Of a stretch of DNA of 64,000 nt, positions 12,385-22,973 are shown piece after piece. The number at the start of each line of letters is the position of its first letter. Within the stretch, counting starts at the first letter, position 1. Both the position numbers and the translations under genes were made by a program. The stretch comes from Gigantopelta aegis (Eukaryota > Mollusca > Gastropoda > Neomphalida > Peltospiridae). The DNA lies in contig NC_054707.1 of the NCBI RefSeq assembly GCF_016097555.1, forward strand, positions 50,760,052 through 50,824,051, written 5' to 3'. The notes beneath the pieces were generated by a model. The model ran no database searches. It saw only the letters and a program-made list of their open reading frames with translations, and was not told the DNA's origin.

Positions 12385-13000
12385 ATGTTGAATGTTTCTC
12401 AAACTTCCACCTTGGGCACTCTCGCGAGTACGCTGTTTTCTCTTGTAATTGGTGCATGTCATATTGTTTTGACATGCTTTGCTGACATGATCATATTGGT
12501 CACAAATAGCACACGTCAATTTACTACAACATGAATTTTGCCCATATGCAAACTTTTAGCATTTAAAACACCGCAAGAGGTTAGGAATGGATGGCACAAC
12601 ATGTATATCCAAAATAACCGGCTTTGACTGAGAAAGGGAAGGTATGTTAACAATCAACTGTTCGTCGAAACTACTTCATTATTTCAATGAACCTTTGACT
12701 GAGACAACACCTTGTGAGGAAAGATCTAAGAAGGTTTCTGGAATGGCTCTCAGTGCACATTCTACCAACAATGATTCATTTTGTATTTTTCTTTACGCTT
12801 TTCGGCTCTCCGGCAAACCCTTCAAGCGCTTATGGAATTGCATACTGAGATAGCTTGCGCAAGGCCCCATCATCGAATGAACTGATGTCGAGAAACCGTG
12901 GCCACGTTTGCGAAGAAATGACTTTAATATACTTCGGCGACAGCAGGTTTCCTCTAAAAACAGTGTCAAAATGACCATATGTTTGGCGTCCAATAGCCGA
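12385..13000 (-). pseudogene. LINE ORF1 (zinc-knuckle protein) relic
   Basis: A broken non-LTR retrotransposon ORF1 read on the minus strand. The 5' part, near 12985-12790, encodes WPRFLDISSFDDGALRKLSQ and then AGEPKSVKK, typical of the RNA-binding region of Jockey/RTE-like ORF1 proteins. Further on, near 12580-12440, is a zinc-knuckle pattern CFKC...SCCSKLTCAICDQYDH...CQNNMTC. The frame is interrupted by several stops and shifts, including a stop inside the first knuckle and one after SQYAIP, so it encodes no working protein. The exact LINE clade is not determined. Confidence 0.75.
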
Positions 13001-13071
13001 TGATAAGATAAACAAATCAATGTGCTCTAGTGGCGTCGTTAAATAAAACAAACTTTACTTTACTTTACTCG
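12962..13071 (+). mobile_element. SINE tail fragment
   Basis: The tail of the other SINE type: CCAATAGCCGATGATAAGAT through CGTCGTTAAATAAAACAAAC, ending in a (CTTTA)n run. It abuts the 5' side of the LINE ORF1 relic. Confidence 0.75.
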
Positions 13072-13130
13072 TAACATTATGCAAAGTCATGGACTCTTCA
13101 ACATTAGACATAAAAAAAATAAGGAATGGA

Positions 13131-13453
13131 AGGAAGAAAGGAATGTTTTATTTAACGACGCACTCAACACATTTTATTTACGTTTGTATGGCGTCAGACA
13201 TGTGGTTAAGGACCACACAGATATTGAGAGAGGAAACCCGCTGTCATCACTTCATGGGCTACTTTTTTCGATTAGCAGCAAGGGATCTTTTATATGCACC
13301 ATCCCACAGACATGATAGTACATACTAAGGCCTTTGTTACACCAGTTGAGGAACATTGGCTAGAACGAGAAATAGCCCAATGGGTCCACCGACGGTGATC
13401 GATCCTAGACCGATCGCGCATCAAGCGGACACTTTACCACTGAGCTATGATAC
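13131..13453 (-). mobile_element. tRNA-derived SINE, full length
   Basis: Flanked by the 8-bp repeat GGAATGGA (13123-13130 and 13454-13461). It carries the TTTAACGACGCACTCAACAC tail on the left and, on the right, a tRNA-like head whose complement reads TAGCTCAGTGGTAAAGTG followed by a GATCGGTCTAGGATCGATC B-box-like region. It has split or abuts a LINE ORF1 fragment that resumes at 13462. Confidence 0.88.
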
Positions 13454-13461
13454 GGAATGGA

Positions 13462-13620
13462 TCCTTGTTGGTAGAATGTGCATTCCAGAACCTTTCTAAG
13501 ATCTTTCCCTATAAGGTGTGATCTCAATCAAACGAATAGAGGTTCGTCGAAATAATCAACTAGTTTCGACGAACACTTTGATCGTTACAATTGACAAACC
13601 TCCCCTTCCTCAGTCAGTTA
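13462..13620 (+). pseudogene. Second LINE ORF1 fragment, inverted
   Basis: CTTGTTGGTAGAATGTGCAT to about CGACGAACACTTTGATCG is the inverted, diverged counterpart of part of the relic at 12640-12770 (encoding LLVECAFQ). The fragment is short and broken. Confidence 0.6.
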
Positions 13621-13772
13621 TTTACATATACTCCTCGTCTGATGCCGAATGAAGAGAAGAAGATAAAGAAATCACAAATAATAATTTGGAATTTTCCAAA
13701 TACATGTATACCCCCTTACACACAATTTCTATTTAAGTCACACAATACACAGAAAACCATCAATCGAATTAT

Positions 13773-14048
13773 TTCACAGGTGGCGCTATGTATTCAGTTT
13801 TATCGTTACTTTATTGATGTTTTCATGTATCAACCAGTTAACAGCACACCTCATGTTACATGTACTTAATAATTCGATTACGATGATTATGTGCTTCACA
13901 AACATCAATATCACAGGTGAAGCTATGTATTCAGTTTTATCGTTACTTTATTGATGTGTTCAGGTATGAACCAGTTAACTGCACCTCATGTTACACTTTC
14001 TTAATAATTCGATTATGATGATTACTTGCTTTACAAACATCAATATTA
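13773..14048. repeat. 138-bp tandem duplication
   Basis: Two copies (13773-13910 and 13911-14048) share TATGTATTCAGTTTTATCGT, ACTTTATTGATGT, AACCAGTTAAC and TTAATAATTCGATTA. Divergence is modest. It lies 0.7 kb upstream of the sulfotransferase exon. No function is known. Confidence 0.9.
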
Positions 14049-14329
14049 AATACATGACACACATTGGTAAGCTGGACATGTTTGGAAGATGAAAGCAAGT
14101 TTAATTTAAATCTGTATAATAAGGCGACATATTACTGGCATAGTTTGTGATAAATGATTTATTAATTGATGAGATTATTAATATTTTGGTCAGTACGTTC
14201 GTTGTAAAATAAATCACACGTATAACCTGACGAATCTGCCACTGCTGTTTAGTCTGTGCTAGCTGTCGACTCTTCTTTTACGAAGGCATGGAGAAAACGT
14301 CTTGTAGTTAGGTATGCTACATACTACTT

Positions 14330-14415
14330 TAATATACCAGTCATGGTGCACTGGCTGGAACGAGAAATAACCAAATGGACCCACCACCCAGGATCAATCC
14401 TAAACCGACAGCGCA
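14330..14415 (-). mobile_element. SINE fragment
   Basis: Contains CCAGTCATGGTGCACTGGCT, GGAACGAGAAATA and GGATCAATCCTAAACCGACA. Both ends are missing. Confidence 0.7.
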
Positions 14416-14429
14416 TCATTCATTCATTT

Positions 14430-14675
14430 CCACATATTTTCGTGCTTATATCCAATTAAGGTTCAAGCACGTTGTCCTGGGCACACATCTGGGCTGTCTG
14501 TCCAGGACAGTAGGTTAGTTGTTAGTTGGTTAGTGGTTAGTGATAGAGAAGAGGGTGCAGTGGTCTTACACCTACCCACCGAGCCCTAAAGAACTCGCTC
14601 TGGGTTGGAGCCGGTACCGGGCTGCCAACCCTGTACGCACCAGGCGAGCGCTTTACCACTGGGCTAACCATGTGG
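14430..14675 (-). mobile_element. SINE, third tail type
   Basis: A distinct SINE. On the left is CGTGCTTATATCCAATTAAG, then GTCTGTCCAGGACAG and TCTTACACCTACCCACCGAG. On the right is a tRNA-like head (complement GTTAGCCCAGTGGTAAAGCG). A second copy of the same type, in the same orientation, follows the sulfotransferase exon at 16417-16672. Confidence 0.8.
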
Positions 14676-14783
14676 GGACGTAGACATGCATAAACATACG
14701 CACGTCCGTGAATACCTGCGATGAATTCTACCACATAGTTGAAAATATGAATCGATATTTACTTATTTTCTTTGTTATTACAG

Positions 14784-16065
14784 AGCAAAACAACATAATC
14801 TGGTGCTGTTAAAGGTTATTTTAGTTCTAGCTGTGATGACGTTCCTGATGTATTTCGTGGGGTCAGAAAATGTGTACCATTCTCTAAATGTCTTCAACGG
14901 ATACATTGCATTGTTAGGACACAAGCTACCACAGCAGATATTTGAAAAACGCTCCAATGATAGCTACAACGGGACTATAGAAACGATCAAGGACGACAGC
15001 AGAACTGGAATAAAGTTCATCGTTCAAAACAAGCAGGAGATTCATCATGTCTTCTTTTTGAAAGTGCACAAGGCAGCAAGTTCCACGGGCATGAACATAA
15101 TGATGCGATTCGCCTTGTCTCGTAACTTGTCCATCATGATTCCAAGGAGAATACGCAACTCGTTCAGTCAGCAGTCGACCCTGCGAGCCGATCTAATCCT
15201 CGACTATTCTCCAGGCACTGTGTATGATATTGCCTGTAACCACGTTGTGTTCGAAAAGAAGAAGATTATTCAATTTATGCCTCCAGATACAGTGTTCATT
15301 GGAACGGTGAGACATCCTTTCAGCCAGTTTAGGTCGGCGTTTCTCTACTACCGGAATACGTATTACCTCAAGTACTTGCAGGATATCCCGGGACCAAACC
15401 CGATGTTGACCTATTTAAAGAACCCTTTACGATATGAAACAAATATTTCTAAATACTTGTCGTTCACTAACAACCGAATGTCTTTGGATTACGGGGCTAC
15501 AGTGCAAGACACTGAGGCTATGAAGCGTTATGTGGATCGGCTGGATCAAGACTTCCATTTGATTCTTCTGGTAGAGCGATTCAACGAGTCGCTGGTGCTG
15601 TTAAAGCGACTACTCGGGTGGAAGACTAAAGATATTCTACATATACCTCAGAAAAGATATCGAGGTCCGACTGTAATCAAGTCACAGTTGCTTGAATCAC
15701 TTCACAAGAAATGGGCTCGCCTGGATTATATTCTTTACGGACATTTCAAACAGAAATTTGAATCTTTGTTGGCAGCTCAAGACGAAATGTTTTATAAGGA
15801 ACTTGATTACTTCAAGAATATTTTATCAAGAACAACAGCGTTTTGTGCGCAATTCGAGGTGCAATCACTGCTCGTTCCAAAGTCTCGCTGGAACACTGAA
15901 TTTACTGTTACCAGTTCAGACTGCGTTTTAATTAAAATGAAATCTAAAACTATGAATAAAATGGTAAGAAATCTGTACTTGAATAAGAAAACCCCCCCCC
16001 CAAAATATTACAAGGCACAAGTAAAATTAATTGATATTAGACATGGTATACAGAACACCCAGTGA
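14784..16065 (+). CDS. Galactose-3-O-sulfotransferase (Gal3ST-like), main exon
   Basis: Type II Golgi membrane enzyme that transfers sulfate from PAPS to the 3-hydroxyl of galactose on glycolipids or glycans. Acceptor TTATTACAG (14781-14783) opens a phase-2 exon of 427 codons including the stop. After AKQHN comes a membrane anchor of about 20 residues (VILVLAVMTFLMYFVG). Counting from the GTG at 14803, the 5'-phosphosulfate loop FLKVHKAASSTG is at residues 85-96 and the 3'-phosphate segment VFIGTVRHPFSQFRSAF at 164-180. The length fits the family (398-486 in human). Several N-glycosylation sites are visible (NGT, NLS, NIS, NES). The initiator Met must lie in an upstream exon that I could not find. 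A run of 10 C near 15993 could hide a length error close to the C-terminus. The acceptor substrate cannot be inferred. Confidence 0.92.
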
Positions 16066-16416
16066 GATCACTGTAGAGATTATTTTCAAGAACTGGCAAC
16101 GCGTCCTAGCGTGTATTTTTGAGAAGACCATGTCGAGCTTTTACATTTGCGGCTGTTATTATATATTTGATGTTCGCAAATCATGGTTCGCAAATGTCCG
16201 TAATAATTTATATGAGAACAGAGCTAGAACGCGTGTGGTGTTAGCATTGTACATTTCTAGATTTCCGATTACCAAATGGTCATTAAGTACCGTGTCTAAA
16301 TTTAAAAGTGTATAAAGTTTTCTAAATCTGATGCCAGATTTTGGAATTGACTTATTATTATATTAAATTATATGTTGACGTTAAATTAAATTATATGTTG
16401 ATGTTTCATTTCAAGT
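16066..16416. other. Probable 3' UTR of the sulfotransferase gene
   Basis: AT-rich sequence after the stop. ATTAAA at 16362-16367 is a possible but weak polyadenylation signal. A 94-codon open frame here is in another frame and has no recognisable features. Confidence 0.4.
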
Positions 16417-16672
16417 TATTTTTGTGCTTATATCCAAATTAAGGTTCAAGCACGCTATCCTGCGCACACACCTAAGCTATCTGGGCTGTCTGTCCGGGAC
16501 AGTGGGTTAGTTGTGTGTGGTTAGTGAGAGAGAAAATTGTGTAGTGGTCTTACACCTACCCACCGAGTCATTAAAACTCGCTCTGGGTGGGAGCCGGTAC
16601 CAGGCTGTGAACCCTGTACCTACCAGCCTTATGTCCAATGGCTTAACCACGACACCACCGAGGCCGGTCGAC
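16417..16672 (-). mobile_element. SINE, third tail type, second copy
   Basis: Matches the element at 14430-14675 through GTGCTTATATCC, AATTAAGGTTCAAGCACG, CTGTCTGTCCGGGACAG and CTCGCTCTGGGTGGGAGCCG. Its head differs: it ends CCACGACACCACCGAGGCCG, the head type also seen at 6345-6725 and 43593-43980. Confidence 0.85.
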
Positions 16673-17521
16673 GTTTACAAACACTACAATAAGAAACCCG
16701 ACACCCTCATAAGATACACAGTCAGCCAGATTCATTTAGGGTGTCGCGTTTCTTCCGGAAACGTTTGCACTAGTCTCTAGCGTGTAACTTTAATGTTACT
16801 TAACTAAAAAAGGATCAAGCTAAAAGTCTGAGGCGTTAGATTTGGGAACATATGTGTACTAAGTATTTGAATTGAACACAGAACGCCTAAGCCCTATCCC
16901 CGCATATATAAACAGCAGATAGGGATTCAAAGGAGGGACATGGAGAACCCTCCCCTTGAAAATATTCAAGTTCCATTTGTTTTTCCATTGGAATGCACTT
17001 CTGACGAGTTGATTATATCATTTTCCTAACAAATTATCTCCCCCCCCCCCCCCACTCCGCAAATATCCTGGATCCGTCCCTGAATAGGATAGAGCAAGAT
17101 GTTTATCATGCTGTTGCTCACTAAACCCCGTGATGGCGATACACCCAAATGAACAACAACACAAGTATACATGTATCAGAATTTTATTTAACGTGTAAAC
17201 AGCGACAGTTTTGTATATTCAGTGGCTAGGATATTGATTCCCTTAGAAATTAAATAATTTTATCTTACAACCATTGTTTTTATCGACCAGTTATAGAGAC
17301 CGATTAAAGCCAGGTCTTAAACTGATACCAGCTTGATAAAATTAGCTAAAGTGTGGGTGTTCTAACCAGTTGTCTATAACAAACGTATAAGTGTATTGCA
17401 TACTAGTTGCATAATGGTATGCAAATTAAGATAATGAATATTAGGATTTATGTTATGCCATTTCATGTTAACAAGAATAAACTAATTCCCAACCCACCGC
17501 GAGCTGTTCGTTACTGGAATC

Positions 17522-17576
<55 letters not shown>

Positions 17577-18570
17577 TACATACATATATACATACACACA
17601 TACACACATACACACACACACACACACACCTAGATAATAATACACAAATCGCTTACAATTTTATATCGAAGCAACTTGTATAATAATGCAGTAATACTAA
17701 GGTCTATGTAATCAAAACGATTCAGTTATGACGTACATGTGTTTTCATCCTCAAGGGCGCAAAGCAAAGTTTCTAGAGGGTTCGGGGTATGCTCCCCCGT
17801 AAAAGTGTGAAATGTAGATGTCTTGAAATACAATTTTCTGCATTCGACAAGTAAAATTCATCTCTACCTTAAAATTTACTACGACGCACGTACACAAATG
17901 CACATAAACATACATATAGTGAATATATTACCTATTTCATTTGCACCCCATCTAAACAATATAAATTCACTCAGGGAATATAGTTTTTGGATTTGTTCTC
18001 CCTTTTGGGGGGTAGGGGTATCTTTCAAAATATTGTTGACTTTTGGTGTATCTTAAACTCGGACGTGGTTATAGTTAGGATTTGGGTTTCCAGCGCCAAT
18101 ACATAGAATTTTATTCTTGAAAAGTAATCGATATTCTAGCTATGTTAATTACTGGTACATTTAAAAAATAAACAAAAACCCCCACAAAAATACAACAACA
18201 ACAACAAAACACAAAAAAAAATCCCAACCAAACAAATAGTAGAAACAAACCCCCCCCCCCCCCCACACACTTCAAATATTTTTTCAAAAAATCACCCAAA
18301 CAAAACCAAACCTATGTTAAACATATGTTTTCTTTGATAATCGACTGATTTTTAAATACCTAATTAAAAATCGGTGTGTAAAAATTATAAAATTTATTTA
18401 TACCAAGGGGCGAAAATATTAATATTTGTAGCACTTTACGAATCCCTGACATGGTGTAGCAAGTCAAAAATGCTTACTATTTATAAGCGCTCATACGTAA
18501 CGACAACCAGGCACAAGAAACCTCTTTACTCAAAAGCGATCTTTCACGAATTAGTACTCGAGGGACCTCA
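16673..18570. other. Intergenic, no gene seen
   Basis: No supported exon. It contains C-runs (17040-17053 and 18250-18264), a GT/TA/CA microsatellite and AT-rich filler. Open frames are short and compositionally biased. Confidence 0.6.
17521..17630. repeat. GT/TA/CA microsatellite
   Basis: GTGTGTGTGTA, then a TA tract, then CACACATA variants. Confidence 0.95.
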
Positions 18571-18604
18571 TTATATCATATCATATCATATCATATCATA
18601 TCAT

Positions 18605-18651
<47 letters not shown>

Positions 18652-18652
18652 T
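18571..18652. repeat. ATATC and TA microsatellite
   Basis: Tandem CATAT pentamers grade into a TA tract that abuts the MITE at 18653. Confidence 0.95.
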
Positions 18653-18884
18653 ATACTGACGTCCAAAAGAAACTTTACATAAAATTTGAATAATTTTATA
18701 AATATTGTTGCTAATCGAAAATATCCTATTTAGAAACCACCTTATAAACACTTTGCATGTATCTCGAAGTGCTTTGTGATGTTTATGTGTTGGACTACAT
18801 AATACTTTCATATCACACTGTAACGGTTGTAAGTTTTGTGTAATACAAGTTCAGCTTTGTAAAGTTTCTTTTGGACATCAATAT
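18653..18884. mobile_element. MITE with ACGTCCAAAAGAAACTTTACA ends
   Basis: A 232-bp element with inverted ends of about 22 bp: GACGTCCAAAAGAAACTTTA on the left and the complement of TGATGTCCAAAAGAAACTTT on the right. It inserted at the edge of a TA microsatellite, consistent with a TA target. No coding capacity. Confidence 0.85.
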
Positions 18885-19583
18885 ACACGTTCGTTTGTGC
18901 TGTATTAAATGAGTCTGCTACCATTGCTACACGTTTTATACATACATAGCAGTTTTATGACTAAAATTACACATGAAATCGCATTTTATTATTTACAATA
19001 TCAGAGTGATTATATACAACTGTGTATTTCTAGAAGCCAAGACTAGATTTTACCTCCCAATATTTTCTTACGTACGAAATAAATATATATAAGTAAGTAA
19101 AATGAAGTGTTACCTACTTCAGACATTAGGACGACCAGAGACTGAATATTCGGACACTGGTGTTCTAAACAAGGAAATGTATTTATTATGTAGTTTTAGG
19201 TCTTAAAAACGCTTTGTTAGTCAGAAACATATTACAATGGAAGCAAACTGAGGACAGTCCCTTTAAAAAATCACCTCTTAAGACAGGGCTTGGTTTGACC
19301 ACGCAGTGACACCTGTAAACTGATGAAATGGAAGTCGTACACTGACAAGGGAAACATTTTATGCAGAAGGTAACAATCTACACTGGGTAAACTTTGGCAT
19401 CTTCTTATCAATTTCAGTTGAATTCAGTACAGACGTTTCTTTGTTTAATTTAGTACATAAACATTTTGATGTCATTTGATATGTTCATGATTACTTGATT
19501 ACTTAATTACTTGATTACTTAATTACTGCAACAGGTATAGCACGCTTGTCACAAAGAAAAACACACAAAAAGCTGAGTTGACG

Positions 19584-19593
19584 TTAGATGAAC
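19584..19593 (-). CDS. Cys-rich gene, putative terminal exon
   Basis: Acceptor CATTTCAG (19594-19596), then G TTC ATC TAA, adding Phe-Ile and the stop. If the preceding intron is retained, the protein ends just after the last Cys, at TGC AGG TAG, so both models give nearly the same C-terminus. Confidence 0.35.
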
Positions 19594-20739
19594 CTGAAAT
19601 GAAAAATAAAAAACCCGAATATTAGTTCAGACAAATATACGAATTTAGTAATAAGGCATTGAAAACAGTCTTTTAGCAACACCGTAGCACATTTTTAGTC
19701 AGCTACCTTTAGGTGTTAAACGTAGGCAATTAGGCCCTGCTAATGTAAAAACAAAAAGACACTACCACTTTATAATTTATAGTCGCAGTCCCAAGTTTCA
19801 GCACAATAAAATGTACACTAAGTTTGGTTAGAGATCATAAACCAGTTACACATTTGAATAATGCTACAATAGAGTGAAAGAAGAATCTGTGATGTTGAAA
19901 CGGGGAAATAACCCTAAAAATAGACTGCAGCTTGTCTCCATAACCGTTACTTCAGAGAGGTATACGTGCGTCAATACAAATATGAAAAATGCATACAGTT
20001 CGTGATTTTATAAACATCAGGATTACTACAAACACTTCGGTTGTACGGAAATGGATAATGTAAACAATAAAATCTAAGTAATGTCTGATTTCAGTTATCA
20101 AAAAACAACTCTAATAGTGGAAAATACGCGGTAGTGGAAAAAAAAAACTAGGGTTCGTCACTATAAGCCAGTCTGACTACTGGTTATCGGCAAGGATTGT
20201 ACACCATCTCGCATACAAAATAGGATGTAACACACCCATTGATAGTGGTATTTGTGCAAGTCGTAGGGAATTGGTTGGACATGAATGAATTAATGTTTAA
20301 CGACAACCCAGTACAAAATAAAACTAAAAAAAGAAACTCACACCTCCTATTGGGTGTTCAACAAAGGTAAGTATTTGAATATGACGGAATTAGTTGCAAT
20401 GCGAAATAAATCAAAGGGGTTTATCGAGGCAGATCGATTGTGCGATCCATCGCGCCTCCGACGATGGTTCCACCACCGAGGAGCAACCGGCTACCAGTAA
20501 TTAAGAATTCCTACATGCTTCAACAACATCTGCAAAGGGTCGGCCTCAGTTTCAAGGTTATCAGTAGTGTATGTAATAAAAATACATGCGACCATCAGAT
20601 CAAATGTCGGAATTTAACGAGACTATATCAAATTAATGTTCATGTTTATAATGCTCTGTCAATGAAATAACCATAAACATACTGAATTAATTCATACATT
20701 CAGTGATCAATAACAGATAAAGCTGGAAGATCCATTGAA

Positions 20740-20836
<97 letters not shown>

Positions 20837-21484
20837 TATACACTCACGTATATGTATGGGATATTAAACGAGCTTCCATTTCATATCATGTTTATGTCCC
20901 GAGTGAAATAATTTTTAATTGTCACAAGATTTAGAGAGTGACAATGGAAATTATTTCACGTAGAACGTATCACTTTAATATGTATCAATATATTATTAAC
21001 CATATGGGTATTACAATATATAACACAACACACGCAATGCCCACAATTCATTCTAATGGAATGTTAAAGGCCATATAAATTTTATGATTATAACTTCTGC
21101 ATATTTTGCCTATTTCCTGTATTAGCAACAATGCGTGTAACTGTCAGTGTGCAACTCGACGATTTGAAATATTACATCTACCTCTTCTGGTTTTTAAAAA
21201 AACAAACAACCCAGAGACATTAAAAGAAAAGAAGAATGGGCGGTTCTCACGGGTTGTTAAAGCGACACAAATCAATGCGTCATAATAAAAGCGAATATCT
21301 GTTTTCATCGTCATCAATCTATAAGTTTAACACCTACCTGCACTCGACATGTCTCTGCCTGGTATTACGAACGTCGACTGAATAACTACAAACAACAAAG
21401 AAAAACAATAAACTTCATGCTTTTATGCAATAGATATATCAAGACATGGATATTGGATGTGCAAACATTATTGAAATTCAACAG

Positions 21485-21520
<36 letters not shown>

Positions 21521-21685
21521 GGTGATAACCTCCCCTCCCCCAAACAATAGAAATAAAAATTAAAGAAACGTTGCACCTTTTGAAGTTGAATAGAGGTAAA
21601 AGTACACAATACAGAAAAGTGAAAATTTACACAAAATGAGTTTATTATATATTGTATATCCAACTGCAAAAAAATGCGACGTTTT

Positions 21686-21716
<31 letters not shown>

Positions 21717-22903
21717 ATCACCCGGTGTATACATAATACGATGTTGTCGGATACGTCGGCCAAGAACCAGAGGGATCATTAGCAAGTGCTCCAGAAAGCA
21801 GCCCTAGACTACCAAAATTACAAAGTGTTTGACATCCAATAGCCGATGATTAATAAATCAATGAGCTCTAGTGGTGTCATTAAACAAAACAAACTTTAAC
21901 TTTAGTCTACGAGTAATGTCGCCAATGCATGTGAAAGGTTCATGGCGCATGAACTTGTTTCTATAAACGTCCAATGTTACTCACTGCACTGCAGTCTGGC
22001 TAGTTCTATCCTGGCGTATCGGATGGTTCTCTCCAGGGTCAGTCTGTAGCTCGGAGGACAGTTCTGTTTGACTGCCTCCAGACAGTTCAAACCTCCGTGC
22101 AGGGCACTGTAAAGATGACACAAACGCAGAGCATTGTAAGACTGAATCTCCTAGTTTAATATTTGGCCACAGACCACAATTATTTACGCTATATGTTTCT
22201 ATATAGCGCTAGTGGCTACAGCACTTTTATTAATATCAGTAGGCCCGTGGATATAGTAACTTTGCTAGTGAAAAGCTACCACTGTTCAGCTCTTTCTCCC
22301 AGGATACTGTTTATTAATATCAGTAGGCCCGTGGATCTTTTTATGTACACTACATTTGCCTGGAATTGCACAAACACGTCTCTGTTAAAAGTAACACATG
22401 AAAACACACTGTTGTCTCCAGCTCTTTGGCCATGAAATAATCACAGGCGGATATTGTTTTTCGAAATCAAATGAGAAGATAACGTGCGCACCTCCTATTG
22501 TGGGGATAACAAAGCGCTATACTCTCAGTGGTATGGTGTAACTATAACGTTGTAACCCGCTATTTCCACATTACCTACTTTTTTCTTTTTCTTTTTATCA
22601 GTAGCAAGAATTCCATTAATATTTTCACTTTGAATACACCAGTCATTTTGCAGTAGCAGTACGTACTAGTACATCAGTATGTATTTTCACAAAACGCATA
22701 ATACTACATTTGTCTGAATACTTCAAATTTAGACATATTATTTTAATACATTCCTTATGAGTAATTTATAAAGTGTTTTAAAACTTGTACGTACGCGCAT
22801 TTTAGAGCAGTGTTATTCGTGGCCTTGAACTTCTCGGATGTCGTCCGCGAACACAGAGTGAGACCGGGGCAGCGTTCCAGCTGTGCCTCACAAACAACAA
22901 AAG
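19584..22903 (-). CDS. Candidate secreted eight-cysteine protein, partial gene model
   Basis: Four minus-strand exons (22903-22795, 22106-21985, 21377-21338 and 19593-19584) have good GT-AG sites and agree in phase at all three junctions. The joined peptide has about 93 residues with eight Cys; spacings are C-6-C-5-C-17-C-8-C-7-C-23-C-12-C. It includes CPGLTLC, ALHGGLNCLEAVKQNC and ERTIRYARIELARLQC, and a sequon NNT. Helical, disulfide-linked secreted proteins of this general layout are common in molluscs and nematodes (DUF19-like), but I did not recognise a named family. The first exon begins FVVCEAQ, which could be the end of a signal peptide; the exon with the initiator Met was not found. 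Secretion is inferred. Transcript support is essential. Confidence 0.5.
19790..20165 (+). mobile_element. MITE of the 4114-4489 family, degraded copy
   Basis: Shares ATGGATAATGTAAACAATAA, AATCTAAGTAA and CTCCATAACCGTTACTTC with the TTAA-flanked MITEs at 4114 and 5203, but its termini are eroded. It lies in the putative last intron of the Cys-rich gene. Confidence 0.75.
20280..20360. repeat. Short dispersed repeat (CACCCCAGCAC type)
   Basis: TGAATGAATTAATGTTTAAC followed by GACAACCCAGTACAAAATA and CTATTGGGTGTTC. It is the same family as copies at 35262, 44500, 47284 and 47386. Confidence 0.65.
20743..20834. repeat. CT then CA microsatellite
   Basis: About 29 CT units followed by about 17 CA units. 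Confidence 0.97.
20857..20975. mobile_element. Small foldback element
   Basis: GAGTGAAATAATTTTTAATT and its imperfect complement AATGGAAATTATTTCAC flank a short loop. GGATATTAAACGAGCTTCCA at the left also matches the end of the element at 46051-46205, so the two are one MITE family. The right end is not clear. Confidence 0.6.
21338..21377 (-). CDS. Cys-rich gene exon 3
   Basis: A 40-bp exon: acceptor GTTATTCAG, donor GTAGGT. It encodes DVRNTRQRHVEC with the eighth Cys near its end. It is short, so the evidence is phase agreement only. Confidence 0.4.
21487..21720. mobile_element. Possible MITE bounded by microsatellites
   Basis: TATCGGGTGATAA on the left and TAATCACCCGGTGTATA on the right form short inverted ends of about 14 bp. 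A TA tract flanks the left end and a TTTA tract precedes the right end. No coding capacity. Confidence 0.5.
21795..21906 (+). mobile_element. SINE tail fragment
   Basis: TTGACATCCAATAGCCGATG, TTAATAAATCAATGAGCTCT and GTGTCATTAAACAAAACAAA. It lies about 80 bp downstream of an exon of the Cys-rich gene. Confidence 0.75.
21985..22106 (-). CDS. Cys-rich gene exon 2
   Basis: A 122-bp exon with acceptor CATCTTTACAG and donor GTGAGT. It encodes ALHGGLNCLEAVKQNC, PPSYRL and an amphipathic helix ERTIRYARIELARLQC. Its GC content is clearly above the flanks, and it is the strongest single exon of the model. Confidence 0.6.
22228..22340. repeat. Direct repeat pair
   Basis: ATTAATATCAGTAGGCCCGT (and the following GGAT) occurs twice, about 85 bp apart. 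Origin unknown. Confidence 0.85.
22795..22903 (-). CDS. Cys-rich gene exon 1 (of those seen)
   Basis: Acceptor TTTTTCGTTTTAG (22904-22905) and donor GTACGT from 22794. It encodes FVVCEAQLERCPGLTLCSRT and then an NNT sequon and LKC. A second possible acceptor, TGTGAG, would start the exon at 22886. An in-frame stop just upstream rules out simple extension, so a further 5' exon is needed. Confidence 0.5.
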
Positions 22904-22973
22904 CTAAAACGAAAAAGAAAAATTACAACAAGCGTGACCGTTGTCAACAATGTGTTCATCTTTCGCAAACACC

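Noticed and set aside
13395-13453. tRNA gene
   Set aside because: The A and B box-like parts belong to SINE heads; no complete cloverleaf with anticodon arm could be formed.
16031-16315. 94-codon frame overlapping the sulfotransferase stop
   Set aside because: It is in another frame, closed upstream by a stop at 16028-16030, with no domain; it lies in the probable 3' UTR.
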